Assembly: GCA_015062685.1 (NCBI GenBank)
Contig: SUUE01000008.1
Coordinates: 33,667 to 97,666 of the forward strand
DNA length: 64,000 bases
Direction of reading: 5' to 3'
Source of the DNA: Coriobacteriaceae bacterium
GTDB taxonomy: Bacteria > Actinomycetota > Coriobacteriia > Coriobacteriales > Eggerthellaceae
Positions 50,712 to 58,686 of the stretch are shown here, in pieces. Made by a program: the position numbers and the translations under genes. The notes below the pieces were generated by a model. The model saw only the letters and a list, made by a program, of their open reading frames with translations. It searched no databases and was not told the origin of the DNA. Numbering within the stretch: position 1 is the stretch's first letter; each line of letters opens with the position of its first letter.

Positions 50712-50902
50712 GGCAGGATATCGGGGTTTTCTGAAAAACATGGGGGTTCAATCCGCGATTTCGCTGTTTCGCGGCAGGATTTGGGACTTTTCAGAAGGCC
50801 TGCAGCCCCCCATTGGCGGGATTCGTCATTTGTCTGAAGGCTAACTGGCAGGATATCTCACTTTTCTGAAAAATGGGCTTCAGAAAAGTGAGATATCCTG
50901 CC
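50712..50902 (-). repeat. Composite repeat element, copy B: five 24-bp units
   Basis: This is the same element as 31342-31520, on the minus strand. The inverted first unit (50879-50902) and the second unit (50847-50870) form a perfect 24-bp palindrome with an 8-nt loop. Units three to five are at 50815-50838, 50773-50796 and 50712-50735. Unit starts are 32, 32, 42 and 61 bp apart. The block with GAAAC, GAAATC and CGGAT lies before the last unit, as in copy A. It ends 22 bp from the decayed precursor peptide. The remaining 50533-50711 shows only a -10-like TATAGA for peptide 4. Confidence 0.8.
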
Positions 50903-50923
50903 TCGAAAGTCGATTTCGTTGGA

Positions 50924-51090
50924 TTAATGCTCCTTCAGATGTTCATTGTCACACTGAACATCAGACCAAGCCTTGCCACCCGAAACGGCACTGAGTTCGT
51001 CTTCGGAAAGCTTATAGCCCTCTTTCGTGTCAGCGCCAAGCAAGCTCTTCCTCGGTGACTCCGCATTGCGTCCATCAGGGAGTTCGCATT
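50924..51090 (-). pseudogene. Decayed Nif11-like precursor peptide
   Basis: Reading the minus strand, one frame gives SLLGADTKEGYKLSEDELSA then VSGG and a core KAWSDVQCDNEHLKEH before the stop at 50924. The upstream part of the leader (TEEELA) is in a different frame and no intact start remains. A frameshift has broken a fifth member of the precursor family. The Gly-Gly motif, the Trp two residues later and the Cys are still recognisable. Confidence 0.65.
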
Positions 51091-51136
51091 TGCGAAAGCC
51101 ATCGATGGCGACCCGCCCTTCGACGTGCGCCCGTTG

Positions 51137-51904
51137 CTATCCGACGTTTTCCGGATACCATTCGGCTATCTTGCTGTCGGGCATCTCGAAATGCTGGTAG
51201 TCCTTGCGGTCGGTCCATTCTCCTCCCCATTCGAAACCGTGCTCGATGAACAGGTTGTAGCACAGGTCGCCCTTCTCGATTTTGTAGTCGAACGACGCCT
51301 CGCGGTCGAGGTAGGGCTCCCCGGTCACCGGCTCCACAATCCTTTCGTTGTCGACGACCTTCGTGTAGGGGTTATACAGCGTATTGATGTCGACCGCGAG
51401 CCCAAGCCCGTGCTTGGAGATGCGGGTGGTGTGCGAGATGAAGCGGAAGTTGAAGCTGGACGAGTTGTTGTCCTCCATCGACAGCTCGTCATCCGCATCG
51501 TACTCGTCTACAAGTTTCATGCGCTCTATGGGGTAATTGCTCTCGTAGAGCTCGCGCAGGATGTCGAGCACGTCTTCGGCGATGCGCTTGTTGACAATCA
51601 TCTCGCCCTCGTGAACGTTGCCGTCGATGTCCTTGTGGAGCACGTGGAGGTATCGAAGGTCCTCACGCGGGAGGGTGCAGTCATCCTTGAACGACTTGCC
51701 CTCAATGCGGGCGAAGATCTCGTCGGTAATCTCTGTGATATAGAAGTCCTCCACCGAGGCCTCGTTGCTAGTCGAAACCTGCGCTTGAGATGACCCTTCC
51801 GCTCCCGAAGAAGAGCTCGCGTTGCTTGCCTGACCGCAAGCGACGAGAACGAGCGACACAGAAATGGCAAGCACTGCAATGGCGAGAGTATTCCTGATCT
51901 TCAT
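51137..51904 (-). CDS. Lipoprotein with M15-family (D-Ala-D-Ala carboxypeptidase-like) domain
   Basis: A 255-residue lipoprotein. The signal (MKIRNTLAIAVLAISVSLV) ends in the lipobox LVAC, followed by a Ser-rich linker. The C-terminal domain has SKHGLGLAVDIN near 180 (zinc-binding His and Asp) and GFEWGGEWTDRKDYQHFEM near 230 (catalytic Glu/Asp region and second zinc His), the signature of VanY/M15C peptidases that trim peptidoglycan stem peptides. It acts outside the membrane. There is no clear operon partner; it is the last gene before the tRNA region. Confidence 0.88.
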   Translation of the reverse strand: MKIRNTLAIAVLAISVSLVLVACGQASNASSSSGAEGSSQAQVSTSNEASVEDFYITEITDEIFARIEGKSFKDDCTLPREDLRYLHVLHKDIDGNVHEGEMIVNKRIAEDVLDILRELYESNYPIERMKLVDEYDADDELSMEDNNSSSFNFRFISHTTRISKHGLGLAVDINTLYNPYTKVVDNERIVEPVTGEPYLDREASFDYKIEKGDLCYNLFIEHGFEWGGEWTDRKDYQHFEMPDSKIAEWYPENVG

Positions 51905-52189
51905 AATGCCTCTCTTCTCATAAGCATCGGTGTCGATTGAGGGATTGTGAGTGAGCAGACGGTTGGCATCAAAGGCTTACGAGACAATTCTAGTTTATCC
52001 GAATGCGTAGATGGCTCGGGCGTAAATGATGCAGCACGAGCGTGTCTATCCCTACTGGGGGATGCTGGACCGGTCGAAGAAATCGAGTAAACGACAAGAA
52101 GATCATGTCGATGCGGATTTCTTTCTTCTCGTCCAGGATGCGGCTCTCCGGCGAGCACAGAGGTGTCCCGTTTAGTGTCCTAAACAAAA

Positions 52190-52219
52190 GCAGGTAGACG
52201 GTTTATACCATCTACCTGC
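52190..52219 (-). terminator. Terminator of tRNA-Val
   Basis: GCAGGTAGA (52190-52198) and TCTACCTGC (52211-52219) pair over 9 bp. On the minus strand the stem follows the tRNA and is followed by TTTTG. The rest of the 323-bp gap 51905-52227 shows no supported gene. Confidence 0.8.
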
Positions 52220-52227
52220 ATCTTTCG

Positions 52228-52302
52228 TGGTGGGCGTTACAAGATTTGAACTTGTGGCCTCTTCCGTGTCAGAGAAGCGCTCTCCCCCTGAGCTAAACGC
52301 CC
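52228..52302 (-). tRNA. tRNA-Val (anticodon GAC)
   Basis: A 75-nt tRNA including CCA. Acceptor GGGCGTT pairs with AACGCCC, the D-arm has TAGCTCAG, the anticodon loop CTGACAC gives GAC, and the T-loop is GTTCAAATC. It reads GUC/GUU valine codons. Confidence 0.95.
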
Positions 52303-52479
52303 GCTCTTTGGGGCTGTCGCTTTCGCGTCAGCGAGCGATAGTCTATCAGATTGCGGGGGAGTGTCAAAGCCTGATTTCGAATGTGGAGCCAAAACCATTC
52401 GATATGGAGTCCAATTCAAATTCTGAAAATTAGGGCTTGCATAGCCAAGATGGTTCATGTAACATATCGCTTCGCGACG

Positions 52480-52555
52480 CGGACATGGCTCAGCTGGTAG
52501 AGCACCACCTTGCCAAGGTGGGGGTCGCGGGTTCGAACCCCGTTGTCCGCTCCAG
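52480..52555 (+). tRNA. tRNA-Gly (anticodon GCC)
   Basis: A 76-nt tRNA with CCA. Acceptor GCGGACA pairs with TGTCCGC, the anticodon stem/loop CACCTTGCCAAGGTG gives GCC, and the T-loop is GTTCGAACC. Confidence 0.96.
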
Positions 52556-52563
52556 AATGCTAG

Positions 52564-52592
52564 AAGGCCGGTCTTTAAAGGCCGGCCTTTTT
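52564..52592 (+). terminator. Hairpin between tRNA-Gly and tRNA-Cys
   Basis: AAGGCCGG (52564-52571) and CCGGCCTT (52582-52589) followed by a short T run. It may separate the two tRNA transcripts or be a processing site. Confidence 0.6.
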
Positions 52593-52614
52593 ACTAGCAA
52601 CCGTCTTTCGGGAT

Positions 52615-52688
52615 GGCGACGTGGCCAAGTGGTAAGGCAGAGGCCTGCAAAGCCTTCACCCCCGGTTCGAATCCGGGCGTCGCCTCCA
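52615..52688 (+). tRNA. tRNA-Cys (anticodon GCA)
   Basis: A 74-nt tRNA with CCA. Acceptor GGCGACG pairs with CGTCGCC, the anticodon loop CTGCAAA gives GCA, and the T-loop is GTTCGAATC. Confidence 0.96.
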
Positions 52689-52877
52689 AATCTCACACTT
52701 AGAGAATTCGCATCGATTGATTCATAGCCCTAGGTTCGCCTTGGGTGGCATTTCCTTTATATATAGTAAGGAAGCGTGTGCCTTTGAATTGAAGCCCATT
52801 CAGTTGTCGATGAATCTACCAATCAAGCGATTTATTACAGCTAATCAACTAATACATTTCCGTGCACCGTGCATGAC

Positions 52878-52883
52878 TATAAT
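52878..52883 (+). promoter_or_regulatory. Candidate -10 of the 4-TM membrane protein gene
   Basis: A perfect TATAAT 48 bp before the start codon. TG lies one base too far upstream for a strict extended -10. No clear -35. Confidence 0.45.
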
Positions 52884-52930
52884 TGCTCCATAGGAAATCC
52901 ACTGTTTCCGCGAAACGAAAGGAGCACAAA

Positions 52931-53389
52931 ATGCAGCGCAGCGGTAGTCAAAAGGTTTTGCTGGTTCTCTCGATCATCGACATCATCGGAGCAGCGCTCA
53001 TGTTGCTGGCAGGCTTAGCGGTCATGCTCGGCGGCGCGGCCATCGGCGCTGTGGACCCGATGGAAGCCTCGGCGGCGCTTGAGGGCACTGGAGTGACCCA
53101 GGGTCAGGCTGGCATGCTTGTGGGCATTGGCGGCTTCTTCATCATTATCGGCGGCGCCGTCGAGCTGATCATGGGCATTCTGGGCATTCGCGCGGCCAAC
53201 GACAATCAGAAGATCATGCCCGTTTGGGTGCTTGCGATCATTTCTTTGATTTTCAGCGTAATCGGGCTCATCTCCGCCATAGCGGGCGGAACCTTCGCGA
53301 CTCAGGGCGCATCGGCGATCGTGTCGCTCATCATCGCCGGCCTGATGATGTGGATTGCCAACAACATCAAGCAGGAAGCCGGCAAGTAA
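52931..53389 (+). CDS. Four-helix membrane protein of unknown function
   Basis: A 152-residue protein with four hydrophobic helices (VLLVLSIIDIIGAALMLLAG; MLVGIGGFFIIIGGAVELIM; VLAIISLIFSVIGLISAI; AIVSLIIAGLMMWIANNI) and a soluble loop after the first. It resembles generic small 4-TM proteins of actinobacteria and Firmicutes. AAAGGAG lies 6 nt before ATG 52931. It is monocistronic and ends at a strong UUCG hairpin shared with the convergent ABC operon. Confidence 0.7.
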   Translation: MQRSGSQKVLLVLSIIDIIGAALMLLAGLAVMLGGAAIGAVDPMEASAALEGTGVTQGQAGMLVGIGGFFIIIGGAVELIMGILGIRAANDNQKIMPVWVLAIISLIFSVIGLISAIAGGTFATQGASAIVSLIIAGLMMWIANNIKQEAGK

Positions 53390-53415
53390 GGCCTATCGAG
53401 CCGGCAAATTGGTTG

Positions 53416-53445
53416 TATGATGCGCGCCTTCGGGCGCGCATCATA
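53416..53445. terminator. UUCG-tetraloop bidirectional terminator
   Basis: TATGATGCGCGCC (53416-53428), loop TTCG, GGCGCGCATCATA (53433-53445): a perfect 13-bp stem with the highly stable UUCG loop. It contains the stop codon of the convergent ATPase gene. Confidence 0.9.
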
Positions 53446-55078
53446 TTTCTACGACCCGGTCGCAGATTCGGTTCGCAAGAGCGCGGTTGTGCGTGATGGC
53501 GAGCACCCCCATGCCGTTATCGCGCGCATGCGCGACGATAGCATTCCAAACTTGCGCCTGCGTGATCACGTCGAGCATCGTCGTGATCTCGTCGCATATG
53601 AGTATGCGGGTCTTCGGGTTGAGCGCTCGCGCTATGCAAAAGCGTTGGAGTTCGCCACCCGAGAGCTCATTGGGCCATCGCTTCTTCCAAGCTTCCTCGA
53701 TGCCGAGGGCCTCTTGAAGCTCCTCGGGCGGTACCCAGGATTCCTCGAGCGTCTTGCCGAGCTGCCAACGTGGGTTGATGGCTCGTTCTGGGTGCTGGTA
53801 AATGAGCTGTATGGGCCTATAGCCGCGTTTGGGGAGGGGAGAGCCGTCCCATAGGATCTCGCCGCCACTTGGCTCCTCGCGGCCCGAGAGCAGGTATGCA
53901 AGCGTGGATTTACCGCGCCCGCTCGGACCGTACAGGCCTACAATTTCGCCCTCCGTCATCGCAAAGTCGACGCTCTCGAGTACGGGCTTGCCCTTCTTGT
54001 ACGCGAACGAGACCCGGCGTGCCTCGAGCAGTTTGCCGTTTGGGGTGGGGTGGCAAAGAGGCTGCTGTTGGGAGGCCGCCGGGACGGCTTTCTTCGGGGT
54101 TCCACTGACTTCTGCGCCGCCTTCGTCTAACCAAGCTCTAGGGCGCAGGCAACGGACATGTCCACCGTTGAATTCGATCAAGGCTGGGTGCCCGTTTTGG
54201 CACTCTGCCGTTCTATACTTGCATCGTTCGGCGAAAAGGCAACCTGCGGGGAGGTTGTCCGCATAGGGCTGAGTGCCAGGAATGGGCTCGAAGCCGCGCT
54301 GCGGAAGGGCGTCCATAAGGGCCTTGCTGTATGGATGGCGAAGGCGCGATGCACCGTCCCTAAAGTCGGCCGCATCGGCTATCTCCGCCGTCTGGCCTGC
54401 GTAGAACACGACGATCTTGTCGGCTGTCTCATAGGCGAGGTCAAGGTCGTGCGTGATGACAACGACGGCCTTTCCCGCATCGGCGAATTCCCTGAACGTT
54501 TTCATGGCCTCCTTGGCCATGTCGAGCGTCATGCCGGGGGTGGGCTCGTCGGCTACGATGAGGTCTGCATCCTCGATGACGGCCGTCGAGACGAGGACGC
54601 GCCTCGCCATGCCGCCCGACAGTTCGAACGGATACAGCCGATCGACGCTCTCGTCGAGCCCGAACCTGTCGAGAGCCATACGGGCCTTTTCGATTGTGCC
54701 GCGCACGCCGCGAACCTGCTCGCTCGTTCTCATGAGCGGGTCGAGGTAGTCGACCGATTGCGGCACGAATGCCATCTTGGACCCTCGGAGCTCTTTGCGC
54801 CGCTCGTCATCCAGTTCTTTGCCCTTGAACTTGATCGAGCCTTCAACCTGGGCGTTGTCGGGCAAAATGCCGAATATCGCATGGGCGAGGAGGCTCTTGC
54901 CGGATCCCGAAGCGCCCACGACGGCTACGACTTCGCCCGAGTTCGCCGAGAGCGTCAGGTCATGGATGACCTCGAGGGTGCGCTGGCGCAGGCCGGCGCC
55001 ATATTGGGTGAAGGACAGGAACAGCCCCTCCACCTCGAGTATGGCTTCGCTTGAATCTTTGATCGGGCTATCCGGCAT
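53441..55078 (-). CDS. Peptide/nickel ABC importer ATPase, fused double subunit
   Basis: A 545-residue protein with two complete ABC ATPase domains, equal to OppD/DppD plus OppF/DppF in one chain. First domain: Walker A GASGSGKS (55-62), signature ELSGGMARR near 153, DEPTPGMTLD, then the Cys-rich OppD-type tail (CLFAERCKYRTAEC). Second domain: Walker A GPSGRGKS near 384, signature LSGGELQRFCIAR, DEITTMLD. It powers uptake of the ligand bound by the lipoprotein at 56952. It is last in the operon; its stop lies in a terminator hairpin. Confidence 0.92.
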   Translation of the reverse strand: MPDSPIKDSSEAILEVEGLFLSFTQYGAGLRQRTLEVIHDLTLSANSGEVVAVVGASGSGKSLLAHAIFGILPDNAQVEGSIKFKGKELDDERRKELRGSKMAFVPQSVDYLDPLMRTSEQVRGVRGTIEKARMALDRFGLDESVDRLYPFELSGGMARRVLVSTAVIEDADLIVADEPTPGMTLDMAKEAMKTFREFADAGKAVVVITHDLDLAYETADKIVVFYAGQTAEIADAADFRDGASRLRHPYSKALMDALPQRGFEPIPGTQPYADNLPAGCLFAERCKYRTAECQNGHPALIEFNGGHVRCLRPRAWLDEGGAEVSGTPKKAVPAASQQQPLCHPTPNGKLLEARRVSFAYKKGKPVLESVDFAMTEGEIVGLYGPSGRGKSTLAYLLSGREEPSGGEILWDGSPLPKRGYRPIQLIYQHPERAINPRWQLGKTLEESWVPPEELQEALGIEEAWKKRWPNELSGGELQRFCIARALNPKTRILICDEITTMLDVITQAQVWNAIVAHARDNGMGVLAITHNRALANRICDRVVEI

Positions 55079-55081
55079 TAC

Positions 55082-55957
55082 CTACTCCTGCACGGTATGG
55101 GGGTCTGTCAGTTTCTTGATTTCGTCCCCGAGCGTGAAGGCGAGCAGCACGATGGCCACCATGATCAGACCCGGGAAGAGGGCGAGCCACCAAGACCCCG
55201 TGGCGAGGTACTTCATGGAGCTCGAGAGGATGGCGCCGATGGCGGGGGAGTCGAGCGGGAGCCCGAAGCCCAGGAACGTGAGGGCGCTCTCGTGGAGGAT
55301 CGCATGCGGGAAGAGCAAGATTGTGCCCACGATGAACTGCGGCAGCACATTGGGAACCACGTGATGCCAGGCGATCCAGAGATTTCCCTTGCCAATGGCG
55401 CGCGAGGCCGCCACGTATTCGCCCGTGCGTATTCTGAGTACCTCAGCCCTGATGACACGCGTGAGGCTAGGCCAATGCGTGAGCGCCACGGCCAAGGTGA
55501 CGCCGAACGTCCCGCCGCCCACGGCAAACGAGATGAGCAGCAGCATAACCAGGTGGGGTATGGCCATGAAGAGGTCTGCGAACCAGAGGATTACCTTGTC
55601 CACAACGCCGCCGCAGATGGCCGACACGCTACCCAGGACAAGGGCGATGAAACCCGAGATCGCCGAAGCGAACAACCCGATCACGAGGGAGAGCGAGAGG
55701 CCTCTGATGCTGAAGCAGAACATGTCGTGACCGAGGTAATCAGTGCCGAACCAATGCTCGGCGCTGGGCGGGAGCTGCTTCTGCGAGTAGTCCGATGCGT
55801 AAAGCTCCGGAGGCATGGTGAGGCCGGCGACGAGCGCGGCCAAGAGCACAATGCCCAGCACGGTGGCCAGGGCAATTGCGCGGCGCCGACGGTTCGACGT
55901 CCTGTTGCGCGCGCCGTCCTTCGGCACATGGGCGCGCGAGGCAACTAGTTCAGCCAT
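55082..55957 (-). CDS. Peptide/nickel ABC importer permease (DppC/NikC-like)
   Basis: A 291-residue membrane protein with the DppC-type start (MTMPPELYASDYSQKQLPPS-like periplasmic loop after helix 1) and GTDYLGHDMFCFSIRG, then the BPD-transport EAA region (ASRAIGKGNLWIAWHHVVPN). ATG 55957 is chosen because GAGG lies 6 nt upstream and gives an 8-nt overlap with the previous permease; the longer frame from 55993 would overlap 44 nt. Third gene of the operon. Confidence 0.9.
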   Translation of the reverse strand: MAELVASRAHVPKDGARNRTSNRRRRAIALATVLGIVLLAALVAGLTMPPELYASDYSQKQLPPSAEHWFGTDYLGHDMFCFSIRGLSLSLVIGLFASAISGFIALVLGSVSAICGGVVDKVILWFADLFMAIPHLVMLLLISFAVGGGTFGVTLAVALTHWPSLTRVIRAEVLRIRTGEYVAASRAIGKGNLWIAWHHVVPNVLPQFIVGTILLFPHAILHESALTFLGFGLPLDSPAIGAILSSSMKYLATGSWWLALFPGLIMVAIVLLAFTLGDEIKKLTDPHTVQE

Positions 55958-56942
55958 CGATAGCCTCGCTTCCTGCGCGAACGCGCGGGTCAACCACTCC
56001 GTAGAGGATGTTGGCGGTCATGTTGCCAACGAAGACGAAAAGGGCGGCTACGAGGGCGACCCCGAGGAGGAGGGGGATATCTCCCCTCAATGCGGCGACG
56101 ACCGCCGCATTGCCGATGCCCGGATACGAGAACACCTGCTCCGCCAACACGGACCCGCCGAAGATTTCGGAAATGGACCCGAATTGGAGCGTGATAGCGG
56201 GCAGCGCGATGTTGCGCAATACGTGCCTGCGGACGAACTGCGAGCCGCTCTCACCGCGAGCCCGCGCGAACAGCGCGTAGTCGCTCAATCGGGCTTCTAT
56301 AGTCTTCTCGCGCGTCTGCAGCGTGATCTGGGCGATGCCCGTCACCGACAGAACGAGCGCGGGCAGGAACAGGTGGTGGAGCCGCATGCCGAGCGTGACA
56401 TCCTCGGCGCGCATGCCCGCTGGAGCAGCCAGCCCTGTCGGGAACCATCCGAGGAAGACAGAGAAGAGCATGAGCGCGAGGAGGGCGAGCCAGAACGTCG
56501 GGGCTGCTGCCAGCACGAGGCAGAACCCCTTGATAATCTTGTCCGCCAGGCTGTTCTGCCGCAGGCCGCAGATGATGCCGAGTACGAAACCGAGGATTCC
56601 CGAGAGGATCCAAGCGGTGCCCATGAGCGCGAGCGATGTGAGGAAACGCTCGCCCACGACGTCGATGACGGGCCTATGGTAAATAACCGATACGCCCCAG
56701 TCGCCCGTGAACACGCCGCCTATCCAGTTTAGATAGCGCTGGATGGGAGGAAGGTCCCAACCCCATTTCGCGGCGATGAGGTCGAGCTGCTCCTGCGGCA
56801 AGTGGTTTTCCGACCCCGCATATGCCTCAACGGGGTCGATGGGCGCCATGGTCGCTAAAGCAAAGGTGATCACGCTCACTGCGAACAGGAGCGTGATCAC
56901 GCGTATAACGTTTTTGACGATGAATCTCGCTTGGGGAGACAC
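55950..56942 (-). CDS. Peptide/nickel ABC importer permease (DppB/NikB-like)
   Basis: A 330-residue membrane protein with six helices. The N-terminal pattern is MAPIDPVEAYAGSENHLPQE, then WDLPPIQRYLNWIGGVFTGDWG, and the EAA loop SDYALFARARGESGSQFVRR and GGSVLAEQVFSYPGIG, all typical of DppB/NikB. The start is GTG 56942, 9 nt after the binding-protein stop. It overlaps the next permease by 8 nt. Confidence 0.9.
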   Translation of the reverse strand: MSPQARFIVKNVIRVITLLFAVSVITFALATMAPIDPVEAYAGSENHLPQEQLDLIAAKWGWDLPPIQRYLNWIGGVFTGDWGVSVIYHRPVIDVVGERFLTSLALMGTAWILSGILGFVLGIICGLRQNSLADKIIKGFCLVLAAAPTFWLALLALMLFSVFLGWFPTGLAAPAGMRAEDVTLGMRLHHLFLPALVLSVTGIAQITLQTREKTIEARLSDYALFARARGESGSQFVRRHVLRNIALPAITLQFGSISEIFGGSVLAEQVFSYPGIGNAAVVAALRGDIPLLLGVALVAALFVFVGNMTANILYGVVDPRVRAGSEAIDG

Positions 56943-56951
56943 GGTTCGATG

Positions 56952-58565
56952 CTAGCCTTTCATGGTCCAATCTTCGATATTGCAGACTACAGGCCAGCCG
57001 TGACCGTGCGGGTGGACGAGCTGGTCGCCGAGGTCGAGGCCATCGCGCACGAAGTAGGTGTGGTCGATGTTGGCGAGCCAGATGCAGGGGAAGTCGCCCT
57101 TCTCGGACTCGGGGCCGGCCGTGCCGTCCCACTGGACCTTTTTCCATTCCTCGATGGCTGCTTCGGTGGAGAGCTCGCGTTGGGCGGCGTCTATGTGGGC
57201 GTCGACGATGGGGTTGGAGTATTGCGCGTGGTTCGTGGACGCCCCGGTCTTGTAGTATCCGGTGAGGTCGCCCGCGGGATCGTAGTCGCCGGTGCCCCAG
57301 CAGGTGGGGGTGTTCTCGGACATCTGCTTGCATTTGTCCCAAGCTTCGGACATTGCGTTGATCTTGATGCCGAGCTTCTCGGCCTCCTGCGCAAAGGCCT
57401 GCGCGAGGTTGTAGCGCTGAAGGTCGTCGGTGCGTCCGGTGACGCTGAATTCAGCGCGGACGCCGCCCTTTGATCTGATTCCGTCAGGCCCGGCAACCCA
57501 GCCGGCATCCTCTAGTATCTTCTTGGCCTCGTCAACGCGGCCGTCCTTGAACTTGCAATCAGGGTTGGCCCAGGGAACTTGCGTGATGAGCGCCGTGGTG
57601 GCGGTGCCGATTCCGTTGAGCGCATTGTCGATGATCGCCTGCCGATCAACGCCGATTACGAGCGCCTTGCGAATTGCGGGATCGCACGTGACATTGTTGC
57701 CGACCGTCTTGCCGTCCTTCGTGGTTTCAGGCTGCGTGGGCAAGTTGAAGCCGCGCGTGTCGATGGTAGGCAGGCTCACGAGGTGCATGCCGTTCACGCT
57801 CGCCGTGGCGTACTCGGGGGAGACCATCGCCACGTCGAGCAGGCCCGACTGGGCGTTGGCGAGGGCCGCCTCGCCGTCGAGGAAGAGCACCGTGATCTGC
57901 TTGAAGGGCGAGATCGTGCCGTAGTATTTCTCGTTGGGCTCGATGATGACCTGCTGCCCCTTGTCCCATTGGACCATTTTGAAGGGACCAGAGCCAATCG
58001 GGTTCGTGCGGTACTTCTGCTCGTCGTAGCCGGCTTCCGGGACGATGCAGAGCTTGCCGGTGATGGACTCGAAGCTCGAATAGGGCTCCGAGAGCGTGAA
58101 CTCGACGGTATGGTCGTCGACGGCCTTGGCGGCTGCGAGCTTCGTGAGGTTGAGGCTGGAGGAGCCGCCGTCGCGTGCCGTCAGGTACGAGAACACGATG
58201 TCCGAGGCCTTGAGCGGGTTGCCGTCGGAGAACACGACGTCGTCGCGTAGCTTATAAGTATAAGTAAGGCCATCCGGCGAGATGCTCCATTCCTTTGCCA
58301 GGTCGCCCTTTAGCTTCATATCCTTGTCGAAGCGGAGGAGCCTCGAGTGGAAGAACGTGTAAGCACCCGAAGAGCCGTAGCCGGTCATGGGATCGAAGCC
58401 GCTGTTCGGCTCGGCGCCCACGTAGATGGTCAGAGATTCTTTCGCGGCGGGAGAAGAGGTTGCGGTTGAGCCAGAACCATTCGCAGAGCAGCCCGCTGCC
58501 CCTGTGAGCGCCAGTATGCCGGCCGCGCCGACGAAGCTTCTTCTCGTAAAAGCTGTTTGAACCAT
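56952..58565 (-). CDS. Peptide/nickel-type solute-binding lipoprotein
   Basis: A 537-residue extracytoplasmic binding protein (SBP_bac_5/DppA-NikA family). The signal MVQTAFTRRSFVGAAGILAL has a twin-arginine-like RRSF and ends in AAGC, so it may be a Tat-exported lipoprotein. Family motifs include LAKEWSISPDGLTYTYKLRD near 90 and VFSDGNPLKASDIVFSY. ATG 58565 has AAAGGAT 7 nt upstream. First gene of the operon (binding protein, two permeases, fused ATPase). Ligand could be peptides, nickel or another small molecule. Confidence 0.9.
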   Translation of the reverse strand: MVQTAFTRRSFVGAAGILALTGAAGCSANGSGSTATSSPAAKESLTIYVGAEPNSGFDPMTGYGSSGAYTFFHSRLLRFDKDMKLKGDLAKEWSISPDGLTYTYKLRDDVVFSDGNPLKASDIVFSYLTARDGGSSSLNLTKLAAAKAVDDHTVEFTLSEPYSSFESITGKLCIVPEAGYDEQKYRTNPIGSGPFKMVQWDKGQQVIIEPNEKYYGTISPFKQITVLFLDGEAALANAQSGLLDVAMVSPEYATASVNGMHLVSLPTIDTRGFNLPTQPETTKDGKTVGNNVTCDPAIRKALVIGVDRQAIIDNALNGIGTATTALITQVPWANPDCKFKDGRVDEAKKILEDAGWVAGPDGIRSKGGVRAEFSVTGRTDDLQRYNLAQAFAQEAEKLGIKINAMSEAWDKCKQMSENTPTCWGTGDYDPAGDLTGYYKTGASTNHAQYSNPIVDAHIDAAQRELSTEAAIEEWKKVQWDGTAGPESEKGDFPCIWLANIDHTYFVRDGLDLGDQLVHPHGHGWPVVCNIEDWTMKG

Positions 58566-58686
58566 TCTCGATCCTTTCGCTATAACCGAAGTGATACGAA
58601 ATGCTAATACGTAACACGGACAGTATAGCAAGAAGTGATACAAACGGTTGAATCGTAGCACCGAACGGCAGTATTTTTTGTCGACA

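Noticed and set aside
50847..50902. Insertion-sequence terminal inverted repeats
   Set aside because: The 24-bp palindrome encloses only 8 nt, and no transposase frame is found around it. It is better read as part of the five-unit element.
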